DNA of 64,000 bases from Bradyrhizobium sp. MOS003 (GCF_003020125.1 NZ_PYFW01000001.1:496001-560000); one strand, 5' to 3'. Positions 53,089 to 62,463 are shown, numbered from the stretch's first letter. A program made the numbers and translations. Notes: a model not told the origin generated them from the sequence alone.

Positions 53089-53742
53089 ATGGTCGGTTTC
53101 CCGCTGCTTCTGATTCCGCTCGCGGTCTACAACATCATCGCCTTCCTGATGCCGACCGTGTCCTTCACGGATGTGCTGTTCAAGGTGCCGATGGTGTCAG
53201 GCGAGGCCTGGCCGGTCACGCTCGCCGACGTGATGCTGGCGCTTGGTATCGTGCTGCTGCTGCTCGAAGTGGTTAAGGGCGCGCGGCCTGGTTCGAAATT
53301 CCTGATGGATCACCTGCTGTCGCTGATCCTGTTCGGCGCGGCCGCCGCCGAATTCGTGATGTGGCCCAAATTCGGCAACTCGACCTATTTCCTGCTGGTG
53401 CTGCTCGCGATGGCCGATTTCTTCGGCGGCATTGCCCAGCGCACGCGCCGCCGCGTCACCTATGTCGCCGAGACAACGGTGCCGACGCCGCGCAAGGCCA
53501 AACGCCAGGTGGAAGCTCCGGCGGTCGATGCCGTCGCCGAGCCCAAATTCGAGCCGGTGTCCGCGCCGATCTCAGCACCGGTGACGCCGCCCGGGTCCTC
53601 GGCACAGTCCGTCGCCGAATCCGTTTTGATGGATCCTCCCGCGCCGAAGCCGGTGCAGAGCGCGTCCTCGCCGGACGTCCCCTCGCCGCATTTGCAGCCG
53701 GGCGACGGCACGTCTCCGTCCCCCGACACACCGCCGCGCTGA
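53089..53742 (+). CDS. Uncharacterised membrane protein with Pro/Ala-rich tail
   Basis: I do not recognise this protein of about 217 residues. Starting from MVGFPLLLIPLAVYN (53089, after GAGAAGGCC) it has about four hydrophobic segments in its first 120 residues. A basic segment (QRTRRRVTYVAE) follows, then a disordered-looking tail rich in Pro, Ala, Ser and Val. An in-frame ATG at 53008 would add 27 residues and overlap the rpmF terminator region, so it is less likely. The layout resembles small envelope proteins with a cytoplasmic proline-rich tail. Function unknown. Confidence 0.7.
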   Translation: MVGFPLLLIPLAVYNIIAFLMPTVSFTDVLFKVPMVSGEAWPVTLADVMLALGIVLLLLEVVKGARPGSKFLMDHLLSLILFGAAAAEFVMWPKFGNSTYFLLVLLAMADFFGGIAQRTRRRVTYVAETTVPTPRKAKRQVEAPAVDAVAEPKFEPVSAPISAPVTPPGSSAQSVAESVLMDPPAPKPVQSASSPDVPSPHLQPGDGTSPSPDTPPR

Positions 53743-53748
53743 TCGATC

Positions 53749-54009
53749 TCAAACCACCTGCCGCGTGCGCGCGCTGACGCTTTGCAGCGGGCGCTTGCCG
53801 CCATAAGCCGTCTGCGCATCTTCGGAAGAGGCGCGGCGCAGCCGGTTCGCCTGGGGCAGATGTTCGGCATTGGCGATCAACTGGGCGACGAAGCTCGGAT
53901 CGGGACGCGGCAACGGCGTCTTGTAAACACGTTGCAAAATCGGCAGGAGCGGCACCATGGCCGTGCCTGTGCCGTTCTCCGTCGCGTCCGTTCGATCCGT
54001 ACTCAACAT
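53749..54009 (-). CDS. Small conserved-looking hypothetical protein
   Basis: A protein of about 86 residues with no membrane segment. It is probably real because of its composition and the ordered core VPLLPILQRVYKTPLPRPDP followed by FVAQLIANAEHLPQANRLRR and a C-terminal SARTRQVV; such short proteins occur widely in bradyrhizobia. The opposite-strand frame has no sensible features. The start at 54009 (MLSTDRTDA) is chosen; 54018 is possible. It ends six bases from the convergent membrane-protein gene and is divergent from the GGDEF/EAL gene. Function unknown. Confidence 0.55.
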   Translation of the reverse strand: MLSTDRTDATENGTGTAMVPLLPILQRVYKTPLPRPDPSFVAQLIANAEHLPQANRLRRASSEDAQTAYGGKRPLQSVSARTRQVV

Positions 54010-54188
54010 CGCGATCACCGTTGATCCGGCCGAGCCTGTCGCGTTTCGGGACGCTGGTGCCGGGTGCGTGTCAGTACTCGCAAGGCCTATGCCGGACGGC
54101 CCGGTTTGGTTCCCCGGCCCGCAGAAACGTGGTTTCCAAATTGTTTATCAACTTTGCCTAGGGTTGGCGACGAATCTGGCTTTATCCT

Positions 54189-55925
54189 GTGCCAACTCAG
54201 GACTTCCCGCTGTCCCGAAACGAGGCGATCTTGATCCCCGCATTACCGCAAGCCTCTGACATCCTGGCCGCCCTCGGCCAGGCCGTGTTCGCCTGGGACA
54301 TCGGCAGCGATGCGATCGTCTGGGGCGACCAGGTCGCCAGCGTCTTTCCCGGCATTCCCGCCGAGCGGCTGGCGACGGGCGCCGAATTCGCCAAGCTGAT
54401 CGAGCCCGCGCCATCGCTGCGCACTGCGGCGCTGACGCAAACCTATGCCGTGCATGGTGCCGACGGCACCCCCTACCGGGTCGAGTACGGCGTCCGCATG
54501 AGTGCCGCCGATCCCGTGATCTGGATCGAGGAGACCGGGCGCTGGTTCGCCGGCCCCGACGGCCGCCCGGTGCGTGCGATCGGCTCGGTCCGTATCAACA
54601 ATGAGCGCCACGCCCGCGACGAGGAGCTGACCAAGCTGGCACGGCTCGATCCGCTGACCGGCGAGCTCAACCGTTCTCACCTGATTGCCGCGCTGGCCGA
54701 GGCGATCGAGGAGACCACCCGCTACCGCTCGACCGCGGCCTTCATGCTGGTCGGCATCGACCATCTCGCCCGCGTCAACGACGCCTTCGGCTTCGACGTT
54801 GCCGATGCCGTGATCCTCGACATCGCCAAGCGCATCCGCTCGCGCCTGCGTGGCGGCGACGTGCTCGGCCGCTTTTCCGGCAACAAGTTCGGCCTGATCC
54901 TGAAGAACTGCACCGTCGACGACATGAACGTCGCCGCTGAGCGTTTCCTTGCCGGCATCCGCGATGAGGTGGTGCCGACCAAATCCGGCCCGGTCTCGGT
55001 CACCGCCTCGATCGGCGCGGTCAGCGTGCCGCGCTATGCCCGCAACACCGACGAAGCCGTCAACCGCGCCCATGAGACGCTGGATGCCGCCAAGAGTCGC
55101 CGCGTCGGCTCTTTCGCGGCCTGGCGTCCGGATGCCACGCGCGACGCCCAGCGCCGCGTCAACATCCGCGTCACCGACGAGATCGTCACCGCGCTGAACG
55201 AACGCCGCATCAAGCTTGCCTATGAGCCGGTGGTGTCGGCCGTCTCGCGCGAGCGTGCGTTTCACGAATGCCTGGTGCGGATGGATCAGGGCGACGGTCA
55301 GGTGCTGCTCGCGCCCGACATCGTGCCAGTCGCCGAGCGGCTCGGCCTGATCCGCCTGGTCGATCACCGCGTGCTCGAGCTCGTGGTCGCCGAACTCGCC
55401 GCCGCGCCCGACATCAGCCTCAGTCTCAATATCTCGCCTGATACGACCATGGATCCGGACTGGTGGGCGGGGATCGAGTCGCTGATGCTGGCCCATCCCG
55501 GCGTCGCCGAGCGGCTGATCGTCGAAATCACCGAGACGGTCGCGATCCAGGACATCGACGATGTCCGCGGCTTCGTCACGCGGCTGAAGAATTTCGGCAG
55601 CCGCATCGCCATCGACGATTTCGGCGCGGGCTACACTTCGTTCCGAAACCTGCGCAAGCTCGGCGTCGATATCGTGAAGATCGACGGCGCGTTCGTGCAG
55701 AACATCACACATTCCGCCGACGACCGCGCCTTCGTGCAAACCCTGATCGATCTCGCCCGCCGCCTCGACATCAAGACGGTGGCGGAATGGGTGCAGGACG
55801 AAGAGGCCGCAGGCATGCTCCGGGACTGGGGTTGCGACTACATCCAGGGCCGCCTGATCGGGCTCGCATCTGGCGAGCGGCCTTGGAGCGCGCCGTCGGA
55901 TAGCGCGCTGCCGGCGGCAAGCTGA
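54189..55925 (+). CDS. c-di-GMP phosphodiesterase candidate: degenerate GGDEF plus EAL
   Basis: A cytoplasmic protein of about 578 residues from a GTG start that is uncertain. An N-terminal PAS-like domain (about 25-140, AVFAWDIGSDAIVWGDQVAS) leads to a GGDEF domain (about 155-300) whose signature is SGNKF instead of GGDEF, so cyclase activity is unlikely. The EAL domain (about 325-565) keeps most catalytic positions: Glu in HECLVRM, Asn in LSLNIS, Glu in EITETVAI, Asp-Asp in AIDDFGAGYTSF, Lys in VKIDGAF, and AEWVQDEEA with Trp where Gly is usual. It should lower c-di-GMP or act as a sensor of it. Confidence 0.85.
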   Translation: MPTQDFPLSRNEAILIPALPQASDILAALGQAVFAWDIGSDAIVWGDQVASVFPGIPAERLATGAEFAKLIEPAPSLRTAALTQTYAVHGADGTPYRVEYGVRMSAADPVIWIEETGRWFAGPDGRPVRAIGSVRINNERHARDEELTKLARLDPLTGELNRSHLIAALAEAIEETTRYRSTAAFMLVGIDHLARVNDAFGFDVADAVILDIAKRIRSRLRGGDVLGRFSGNKFGLILKNCTVDDMNVAAERFLAGIRDEVVPTKSGPVSVTASIGAVSVPRYARNTDEAVNRAHETLDAAKSRRVGSFAAWRPDATRDAQRRVNIRVTDEIVTALNERRIKLAYEPVVSAVSRERAFHECLVRMDQGDGQVLLAPDIVPVAERLGLIRLVDHRVLELVVAELAAAPDISLSLNISPDTTMDPDWWAGIESLMLAHPGVAERLIVEITETVAIQDIDDVRGFVTRLKNFGSRIAIDDFGAGYTSFRNLRKLGVDIVKIDGAFVQNITHSADDRAFVQTLIDLARRLDIKTVAEWVQDEEAAGMLRDWGCDYIQGRLIGLASGERPWSAPSDSALPAAS

Positions 55926-55931
55926 AGTCTT

Positions 55932-56025
55932 GTAGGGTGGGCAAAGGCGCGTTTGCGCCGTGCCCACCATCTCTCTGAATGACGCGGCGCGAAAGGTGGG
56001 CACGCTACGCTTTGCCCACCCTACG
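55932..56025. repeat. Intergenic palindrome, family B copy (GTAGGGTGGGCAAAGGCGC)
   Basis: A near-perfect palindrome of about 94 bases: GTAGGGTGGGCAAAGGCGCG opposes CTACGCTTTGCCCACCCTAC, with an inner CGTGCCCACC/GGTGGGCACG. It lies between the convergent EAL and tctA genes and is the clearest copy of the family in this window. Confidence 0.88.
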
Positions 56026-56028
56026 AAG

Positions 56029-57537
56029 CTATGCCCCCTCATCCAGCGCCACCAGCTCGCGTTTCTTGCGCAGTGACGGCAGCAGCGGCGCGATCAGCAG
56101 CACCAGTGCGAAGATGAGGCACACCGCCGAGATCGGCCGCTGCACGAAGGTCCAGAGATCGCCCTGCGACAGGATCAGCGATTTGCGCAGATTGTTCTCC
56201 ATCATCGGCCCCAGCACGAAGGCCAGCACCAGCGGCGCCGGCTCGTAGCCGAGCTTGCGCATGAAATAGCCGGCGATGCCGAACGCGATCATCACATAGA
56301 CGTCGAACACGTTGTTGCTGGAGCAGTAGACGCCCAGGATCGTGAACAGGATGATCAGGGGGAACAGGATGTTGTAGGGCAGCTTGAGCAGCTGTACCCA
56401 CATGCCGATCAGCGGCAGGTTCAGGACCAGCAGCATGACGTTGCCGATATACATGCTGGCGACGATGCCCCAGAACAGGCCCGGGTTCTGCGTGATCAGC
56501 AGCGGTCCCGGCTGCAGGCCGTGAATGACGAAGGCGCCGAGCAGTAGCGCCATCACCACATTCGGCGGGATGCCTAGCGTCATCAGCGGAATGAAGGCGC
56601 CGCCCGCCGCGGCGTTGTTCGCTGATTCCGGCCCGGCGACGCCTTCGATCGCACCATGGCCGAAGCGCTCCGGCGTCTTCGACAGCCGCTTTTCCAGCGC
56701 ATAGGAGGCAAACGACGCCACCACCGCGCCGCCGCCCGGCAGGATGCCGAGGAAGAAGCCGAGGATGGTGCCGCGGCCGACAGGACCTGCGCTCGCCTTC
56801 CAGTCCTCCTTGGTGGGCAGCAGATGGGTGATCCTGGTGTTGATGATGTCGCGCTTGATCGCCTGCTCGGTGTTGAGCAGCACCTCGGCAACGCCGAACA
56901 GGCCCATCACCACGGGCACGAGCCCGATGCCGTCGATCAGCTCCATGCGGCCGAAGGTCAGGCGCGGCTGCGCCGTGATGCTGTCGAGCCCGATCAGCCC
57001 GAGCACGACACCGATGCACGCCATCAGCAGCGCCTTCGGCATCGAGCCCTGCGTCAGGAAAGTGAGGACCACGAGGCCGAGCACCATCAGGCTGAAATAC
57101 TCGGCCGGGCCGAACGCGATGGCGACGCTGGCAAGCTTCGGCGCCACCAGCATCAAGGCGATCAGCGCGAACGTGCCGGCAATGAAGGAGCCGAAGGCGG
57201 AAATGCCGAGCGCGGGACCCGCGCGTCCCTGCTTCGCCATCTGGTGGCCGTCGATGCAGGTGACGACGGAAGCGGCCTCGCCGGGAATGTTGACCAGGAT
57301 CGAGGTGGTCGAGCCGCCATACATCGAGCCGTAATAGATGCCGGCCATCATGATGATACCGGATTCCGGCGTCCCCGACAGCGTGACCGGCAGCAGCAGC
57401 GACATCGCCGAGATCGGCCCGATGCCCGGCAGCACGCCGACCAGCGTGCCGATAAAGACGCCGATGAAGCAATAGAGCAGGTTGACCGGCAGCAGCGCGA
57501 CGCCGAACCCATGGGCGACATTGATAAGCGTATCCAT
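56029..57537 (-). CDS. tctA: Tripartite tricarboxylate transporter large permease TctA
   Basis: A 502-residue polytopic protein with about 11-12 membrane segments. It is the main channel of a TctABC secondary transporter that takes up citrate-like or other carboxylates presented by the periplasmic receptor. Family hallmarks are GVLPGIGPISAMSLLLPVT and YGSMYGGSTTSILVNIPGEA near the N-terminus, with a second similar block GILPGGGAVVASFASYALEK in the C-terminal half. It starts four bases after tctB. The ligand is unknown and no two-component regulator (TctDE) is adjacent. Confidence 0.94.
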   Translation of the reverse strand: MDTLINVAHGFGVALLPVNLLYCFIGVFIGTLVGVLPGIGPISAMSLLLPVTLSGTPESGIIMMAGIYYGSMYGGSTTSILVNIPGEAASVVTCIDGHQMAKQGRAGPALGISAFGSFIAGTFALIALMLVAPKLASVAIAFGPAEYFSLMVLGLVVLTFLTQGSMPKALLMACIGVVLGLIGLDSITAQPRLTFGRMELIDGIGLVPVVMGLFGVAEVLLNTEQAIKRDIINTRITHLLPTKEDWKASAGPVGRGTILGFFLGILPGGGAVVASFASYALEKRLSKTPERFGHGAIEGVAGPESANNAAAGGAFIPLMTLGIPPNVVMALLLGAFVIHGLQPGPLLITQNPGLFWGIVASMYIGNVMLLVLNLPLIGMWVQLLKLPYNILFPLIILFTILGVYCSSNNVFDVYVMIAFGIAGYFMRKLGYEPAPLVLAFVLGPMMENNLRKSLILSQGDLWTFVQRPISAVCLIFALVLLIAPLLPSLRKKRELVALDEGA

Positions 57538-57541
57538 AGGG

Positions 57542-58027
57542 TCAGCCGATCCCGAACAGGCCCGAGGGCAGCTGGATCAACAGCAGCCGCTTGAGCACCC
57601 ACCACATGCCTGATGGCGCCAGCACTGCGATCGGAATCGCCAGCGTCCAGCGCACGGGATCGATCAGCCGCAACAGCAGCAACATCAACGGGATCGAGGA
57701 CAGCAGGAAACCGAGCGGCTCCAGAGCAATGGAGAATGCCACGAGACAGCCAATCAGCAGGAGCGGCTTGCTCCAGCGCACATTCTCCCAGCGCGAGGCC
57801 AGCGTCGGCGCGCCGTCGGTGAGTGCCGAGACGATGATGGTGCCTGCGAACACGCACATCAGGATGCCCGTGTAGAACAGCACGTAGCCGGAGCCGGGAT
57901 CGTTGATGGTGCCGAGCTTCAGCTTCACGCCGGACCAGATCACGAAGCCGCCGAGCGCGAGCCCGATCAGCCCGCCCCAGAGTTCGGAGTTGCTGAGGCG
58001 GAGTTTGACGTTGGTTTGATTGGTCAT
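57542..58027 (-). CDS. tctB: Tripartite tricarboxylate transporter small subunit TctB
   Basis: A 161-residue membrane protein with four segments (about residues 17-36, 47-68, 83-100 and 105-150, the last region covering two). The start at 58027 (MTNQTNVKLRL) follows GAGAGATCGCG; the open frame reaches 58150 but there crosses a palindromic repeat. The order tctC-tctB-tctA is the standard one. The repeat between tctC and tctB is within the operon. Confidence 0.9.
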   Translation of the reverse strand: MTNQTNVKLRLSNSELWGGLIGLALGGFVIWSGVKLKLGTINDPGSGYVLFYTGILMCVFAGTIIVSALTDGAPTLASRWENVRWSKPLLLIGCLVAFSIALEPLGFLLSSIPLMLLLLRLIDPVRWTLAIPIAVLAPSGMWWVLKRLLLIQLPSGLFGIG

Positions 58028-58036
58028 CGCGATCTC

Positions 58037-58166
58037 TCTCGTGCCCCCGACGCAGCAGCACGAATCGATGCGCTGCAGAGCCGGGGCCCATGAGTGTGGA
58101 CGAAAAGATGGGTCCCGGCTCTGCGGTGCAACGCTGAAGAAGCGCTGCATCGCGTCCGGGACACGC
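58037..58166. repeat. Intergenic palindrome, family C copy 2
   Basis: About 130 bases from TCTCGTGCCCCCGACGCAGC to GCGTCCGGGACACGC with an inner CCGGGGCCCATGAG against GATGGGTCCCGG. It matches the copy at 36236 and is inserted between tctC and tctB within a probable operon. Confidence 0.8.
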
Positions 58167-58178
58167 AGGCGGCCTGAT

Positions 58179-59156
58179 CTACTTCTTCGCCAGCCCGAGC
58201 GTTTCGATCACCTTGCGCTCTGACTCCGTGACCTCGACGACGAACTTCTTGTAGTCCTCTGTGTTCTTGTAGTTCGGCACCATGTCGTATTTGGCGAGCG
58301 TTGCCACGACGGCGGGGTCCTCGACCGCCTTCTTGAAAGCATCGTGCAACTTGGCGACGATCTTTGGATCCATGCCCTTCGGGCCGGCGATGCCGAACGG
58401 CGAGTCATAGACCATGGGATAGCCGAGCTCCTTCAGCGTCGGCACATCAGGGTAGTTCGGCGAGCGCGCGCCGGTCCAGACCATCAACAGGCGGAGCTTG
58501 CCGGCGTCGACCAGCGGCCGCCAGCCCGTGGAATCGGCCTGCAGCATGGTGTGCTGTCCCAGCACCGCAGCGTTGGTCTCCGCGCCACCCTTGAAGGGGA
58601 CTTGCGTCAGCTTGATGCCGGCCATCCCGGCGATCTGCTCCATCCCGACGTGGAGCGAAGTGCCGGCACCTGGCGTGGCGTAGGTCACCTTGCCCGGGTT
58701 CGCCTTCGCGAATTCCACCACGTCCTTCCAGCTCTTGAACTGGGATTCCGCGCTGGTGGTCACACCGAAGGTGTAGCCGGTGAGATGGACGATGTAGGTG
58801 AAATCCTTCGCCGGATCCCACGACACCTCCTGCATCAAAGGCAGGCGGAACACGGTGATCGGAATCTGCGAGATGGTATAGCCGTCCGGCTTCGCGGCCG
58901 CCGCCATGGTGGCAGGTCCCACGGTGCCGCCGCCGCCGGCCTTGTTGTCGATCACGATCGGCTGCCCCAGCACCTTCGAGGCGCTGTCGGCGATGGCGCG
59001 CATCGAGATATCGGTCGATCCGCCGGCCGGCCACGGCACGATCAGCGTGATCGGCTTGCTGGGATAGTCCTGCGCGCTGGCGACCGTCGAGAGCGATGCG
59101 CCCATGACGGCATGCATCGTGGCAAATGCGATTGTCTTCAGCCCGTATCGCGGCAT
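58179..59156 (-). CDS. tctC: Tripartite tricarboxylate transporter receptor TctC (Bug family)
   Basis: A 325-residue periplasmic solute receptor. The signal peptide ends near ASAQDYPSKP. The Bug-family start PITLIVPWPAGGSTDISMRA precedes the Venus-fly-trap domain, with GGGGTVGPATMAAAAKPDGY and a GPKGMDPKIVAKLHDAF segment near the C-terminus. It presents a carboxylate to TctAB. The operon promoter should lie between 59157 and 59364, a 208-base gap where I see no gene or strong element. Confidence 0.93.
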   Translation of the reverse strand: MPRYGLKTIAFATMHAVMGASLSTVASAQDYPSKPITLIVPWPAGGSTDISMRAIADSASKVLGQPIVIDNKAGGGGTVGPATMAAAAKPDGYTISQIPITVFRLPLMQEVSWDPAKDFTYIVHLTGYTFGVTTSAESQFKSWKDVVEFAKANPGKVTYATPGAGTSLHVGMEQIAGMAGIKLTQVPFKGGAETNAAVLGQHTMLQADSTGWRPLVDAGKLRLLMVWTGARSPNYPDVPTLKELGYPMVYDSPFGIAGPKGMDPKIVAKLHDAFKKAVEDPAVVATLAKYDMVPNYKNTEDYKKFVVEVTESERKVIETLGLAKK

Positions 59157-59364
59157 CGAAACTCCTCCCTCGCGGCGGCCTCTTTGCGGGCTGCCTTTTC
59201 TCGTTCTTGCGAGGCGATTGTTCCTGAAATCGAGCGAGAAGAAAAGCGCATTACGCGGATCACGGGCGCCGGGCGGTGCGGCAATCCCGGCAGAGGCGGC
59301 ACATGCGACAATTCGTCGTTTGGTCGTGTGCCGAGAGGCGGAATTTGAGGGGAGCAGAAAGCCG

Positions 59365-62232
59365 CTACGCCACGCGCCGGACCGTACTCAGCGTCTCGAT
59401 GGTGCGGCCAACTTCCGATGCGGGGCATGGCCTGCCGAAATAATAGCCCTGCACGGCGGTGCAGCCGCATTCGCGGACGAAGTCGAGTTGTTCCTTGGTC
59501 TCCACGCCCTCCGCGGTCGTCTCGACGCCGAGCACGGAGCCGAGGCTTGCGATGGTGCGGACGATGGCAACGCTCTCCGGGCTTTCGCCGAGCGTGCCGA
59601 CGAAGGAGCGATCGATCTTGATGCGATCGAACGGAAACTTGCGCAGGTAACTCAGCGAGGAATAGCCGACGCCGAAATCGTCGAGGCTGACGCGTACTCC
59701 GAGTGCGCGCAGCTGGTGCAGGATCTCGACCGTCGCCTCGCTGTCGTCGAGCAGTGCCGTTTCGGTGACCTCGAGCTCGAGCCGCTCCGGCGGCAGGCCG
59801 GCTTCGGCAAGCGCGCTCGTGACCATTGCCACCAGCCCGCGCGACCGGAACTGCACCGGCGACAGGTTCACCGCGACGGTGAGGTCGGGCCATGACACGG
59901 CAGTCGCGCAGGCGGTGCGCAGCACCCATTCGCCGATCGGAACGATAAGGCCATCCTCTTCCGCGATTGGAATGAACTCGGCCGGCGAGACGAAGCCGCG
60001 CGAGGGATGTTTCCAGCGCAGCAACGCCTCGAACCCGGTGAGCTCGGACGAATCGAGCCGCACCTGCGGCTGGAACACCAGATGGAATTCGCCTGCTTCC
60101 AGCGCTCCGCGCAGATCGTGTTCCAGCGCGTGCCGGCGGCGCGCCTCTTCCTCCATTTCGGGCTCGAACAGCTGATAGGCGCCGCGCCCCTTGGCCTTGG
60201 CCTGGTACAGCGCGAGGTCAGCGCATTTCATCAACTCGTCGGCATCGAGCCCGTGGTCGGGTGCGATTGCGATGCCGACGGAGACGCCGACATGGATCGA
60301 CTGATTTTCCAGCGGCGGCGGATGACCGATGACCTCGACCACCCTTCTGGCCAGCTGCTCCGCCGCTTGCGGCTGCGGTCCGCGCTGGAGCACGGCGAAT
60401 TCGTCGCCGCCGAGGCGCGCGACGGTGTCGTGCTCACCGACATTCTCCTTCAGCCGCGCCGCGACCCAGCGCAGCAGCCGGTCGCCGGCGGCGTGGCCGA
60501 GGCGGTCGTTGACGGTCTTGAAATTGTCGAGGTCGAAGCACAGCACGGCCATCGCGCCGCCGGCGATCGCGACCTGGTTCAGTCCCTCGCTCATCTTCTC
60601 GCGGAACAGCGTGCGGTTGGGCAGGTCGGTCAACGAATCGTGCTGCGCCATGTGCGCGACGCGCGCCTGGGCCTTGTGACGCTCGGTGACGTCCTCGTAG
60701 GTGACGACCCAGCCGCCATGCTCCATCCGCTTGTGATTGAGCTTGATGATGCGGCCATCGCTCAAATGCCGGTGCAGCGTATGCTCGCCCTCGCGCAGCC
60801 GTTCGACATAGTCGGCATAGAGCCGCGCGGCTGTGGTGTTCTGATGGATGCCGAGCTCGCAGCTGTGCTCCATGATCTCGCGCATCGAGACGCCGGGCTT
60901 CACGATGTCAGGCGAAAGGCCGTACATCTCGATATAGCGGCGATTGCAGACGATCACGCGCAGGCTCGCATCGAGCATGCACAGGCCCTGGCTCATGTTG
61001 TTCAGCGCCGCGTCGAAGCGGAGATACTGTTCGCTCAGCTCCCCGATCGCATGTTCGCGCTCGGTGATATCCTCGTAGGTGGCGACGAAGCCGCCCTCGG
61101 CCAGTGCACAATAGCGCACCGAGATCACGGTGTCCTCCGCCATGTTCCTGCGCATCGGCGAGCAATCGCGGCTCGCGATCCGCGCGCGGGCGGCTTCGAG
61201 GATTTGCTGCGGGCTGTACTCCGAAGCAAACGCGCCGTTGGCCATCGAGCGCTCGATCAGCTCGGCGAGGTGGGTGCCGGGCCTGGTCTCCGCTGGTGAC
61301 AGTCGGTAGATCCTGCGGTAGGTGGTGTTGCAGATGCGAAGGCGCATGTCGCTGTCGTAGAAGGCGAGCCCGTGCGCCATGTTCTCCAACGCGGCGTCGA
61401 GAATGAAATTCTGCTGCCTCAGCGTTTCCTCGTATTGCAGCCGCTCCGTGACGTCCTCGTGCACGGTGACCCAGCCGCCGTCGGGGAGGAAGCGGGAGAC
61501 CGTCTGCACCATGCGTCCGTCGTAACGCATCACCAGCAGGGCTTTCGTCCTTCTGGTGCGCACGTCCTCCAATCTGGAGACGTGGAATTCGTCGGCAGGC
61601 ATGCCCGGCAAATTGCCGCGCTCCACCCAATGGTCGAGCACCGCACGATGCGGGACGCCTGGTTTCACGACATCGGGATCGAGATTGTAGAGGCTCAGGA
61701 AACGATCGTTGCAGACGACGACGCGGCTGTCGGCGTCGTACATGATGAGGCCGTGCGACATGTTGGCGAGCGCGTGCTGGCTGCGCTCGGTCTGCACGCG
61801 CAATTCGGCTTCGAGCCGGGCAAGGCGGGTGACATCGTCGCAGATCGTCATCCAGCCGCCGCCGGGCAGCGGCTTCAGCTCGAGCGACATGACAAGGCCG
61901 CTTGCAAGCCGCTGCTCGGTGCGGAACGGCTTTCCGCCTGCGATCTGCGCGATCCGCGACGAATACAGCGTGTCGAGCTGATCCCGGGGAAAATTGCCGC
62001 GCACCGCACTATGCGCGAGCACCTCGCGGTAGCTCGTCCCCACCCGCACGATGTCGGCCGACATGTCGAACAGCGATAGATAGCGTTGGTTGACCAGCAC
62101 GATCCGGTTGTCGGCATCGTAGACGCAGACACCCTGTTCCATGTGGTCGAGCGCAAGCTGGCTCAGCGCGACCAGGGCCTCCGGGCCTTGCTCGCGGCGT
62201 GCACCAAGCTCGTTGTCGCGGGTCGAAATCAT
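59365..62232 (-). CDS. Multi-PAS GGDEF/EAL protein
   Basis: A 955-residue soluble c-di-GMP enzyme candidate. Four PAS_7-type domains follow each other at about 125-residue spacing, each with the pattern HGLxxYDxDxRxxxCNxxY (for example SHGLIMYDADSRVVVCNDRF). The GGDEF domain (about 510-670) has an intact VARLGGDEFAVLQ, but the inhibitory I-site Arg upstream is replaced (GEHDTVARL). The EAL domain (about 690-940) is intact: FEALLRW, VNLSPVQF, LEVTETALL, SLDDFGVGYSSL, IKIDRSFV, TTAEGVET and VQGYYFGRP. Either activity could dominate depending on PAS signals. It is monocistronic with no membrane segment. Confidence 0.92.
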   Translation of the reverse strand: MISTRDNELGARREQGPEALVALSQLALDHMEQGVCVYDADNRIVLVNQRYLSLFDMSADIVRVGTSYREVLAHSAVRGNFPRDQLDTLYSSRIAQIAGGKPFRTEQRLASGLVMSLELKPLPGGGWMTICDDVTRLARLEAELRVQTERSQHALANMSHGLIMYDADSRVVVCNDRFLSLYNLDPDVVKPGVPHRAVLDHWVERGNLPGMPADEFHVSRLEDVRTRRTKALLVMRYDGRMVQTVSRFLPDGGWVTVHEDVTERLQYEETLRQQNFILDAALENMAHGLAFYDSDMRLRICNTTYRRIYRLSPAETRPGTHLAELIERSMANGAFASEYSPQQILEAARARIASRDCSPMRRNMAEDTVISVRYCALAEGGFVATYEDITEREHAIGELSEQYLRFDAALNNMSQGLCMLDASLRVIVCNRRYIEMYGLSPDIVKPGVSMREIMEHSCELGIHQNTTAARLYADYVERLREGEHTLHRHLSDGRIIKLNHKRMEHGGWVVTYEDVTERHKAQARVAHMAQHDSLTDLPNRTLFREKMSEGLNQVAIAGGAMAVLCFDLDNFKTVNDRLGHAAGDRLLRWVAARLKENVGEHDTVARLGGDEFAVLQRGPQPQAAEQLARRVVEVIGHPPPLENQSIHVGVSVGIAIAPDHGLDADELMKCADLALYQAKAKGRGAYQLFEPEMEEEARRRHALEHDLRGALEAGEFHLVFQPQVRLDSSELTGFEALLRWKHPSRGFVSPAEFIPIAEEDGLIVPIGEWVLRTACATAVSWPDLTVAVNLSPVQFRSRGLVAMVTSALAEAGLPPERLELEVTETALLDDSEATVEILHQLRALGVRVSLDDFGVGYSSLSYLRKFPFDRIKIDRSFVGTLGESPESVAIVRTIASLGSVLGVETTAEGVETKEQLDFVRECGCTAVQGYYFGRPCPASEVGRTIETLSTVRRVA

Positions 62233-62392
62233 GGGGTCGGCGGGTCTCGGCGGGCAATAGACTTAACGCAACCTAATTCAACCACCGAGTGTAGCGAAGA
62301 GGCCGGAAAATTCCCTTAAGCGCAGTAGTTTACGGAGGGTGACCGGCGATGGAGAGAGACCGCGCAAATGGCGAGCTGACAAAGCGGTAGGA

Positions 62393-62463
62393 TGTAGCTC
62401 GGATGAGCGCAGCGATATCCGGAGCGGACATTCCCGCATGTCGCTGCGCTCATGCGGGCTACA
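62393..62463. repeat. Intergenic palindrome (TGTAGCTCGGATGAGCGCAG type)
   Basis: GTAGCTCGGATGAGCGCAGCG faces CGCTGCGCTCATGCGGGCTAC across a 30-base centre. It lies in a 243-base gap between two genes on the minus strand; the rest of the gap shows no gene. Confidence 0.8.

Noticed and set aside
53782..54024. A plus-strand frame opposite the small hypothetical protein
   Set aside because: Its translation is Arg/Gly-rich without structure, while the minus-strand frame has balanced composition and a plausible core.
62393..62463. CRISPR or tRNA-like element among the palindromes
   Set aside because: Repeats are single palindromes spread over the window, not regularly spaced direct repeats with spacers. 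No segment folds with a tRNA T-loop GGTTCGAATCC pattern.
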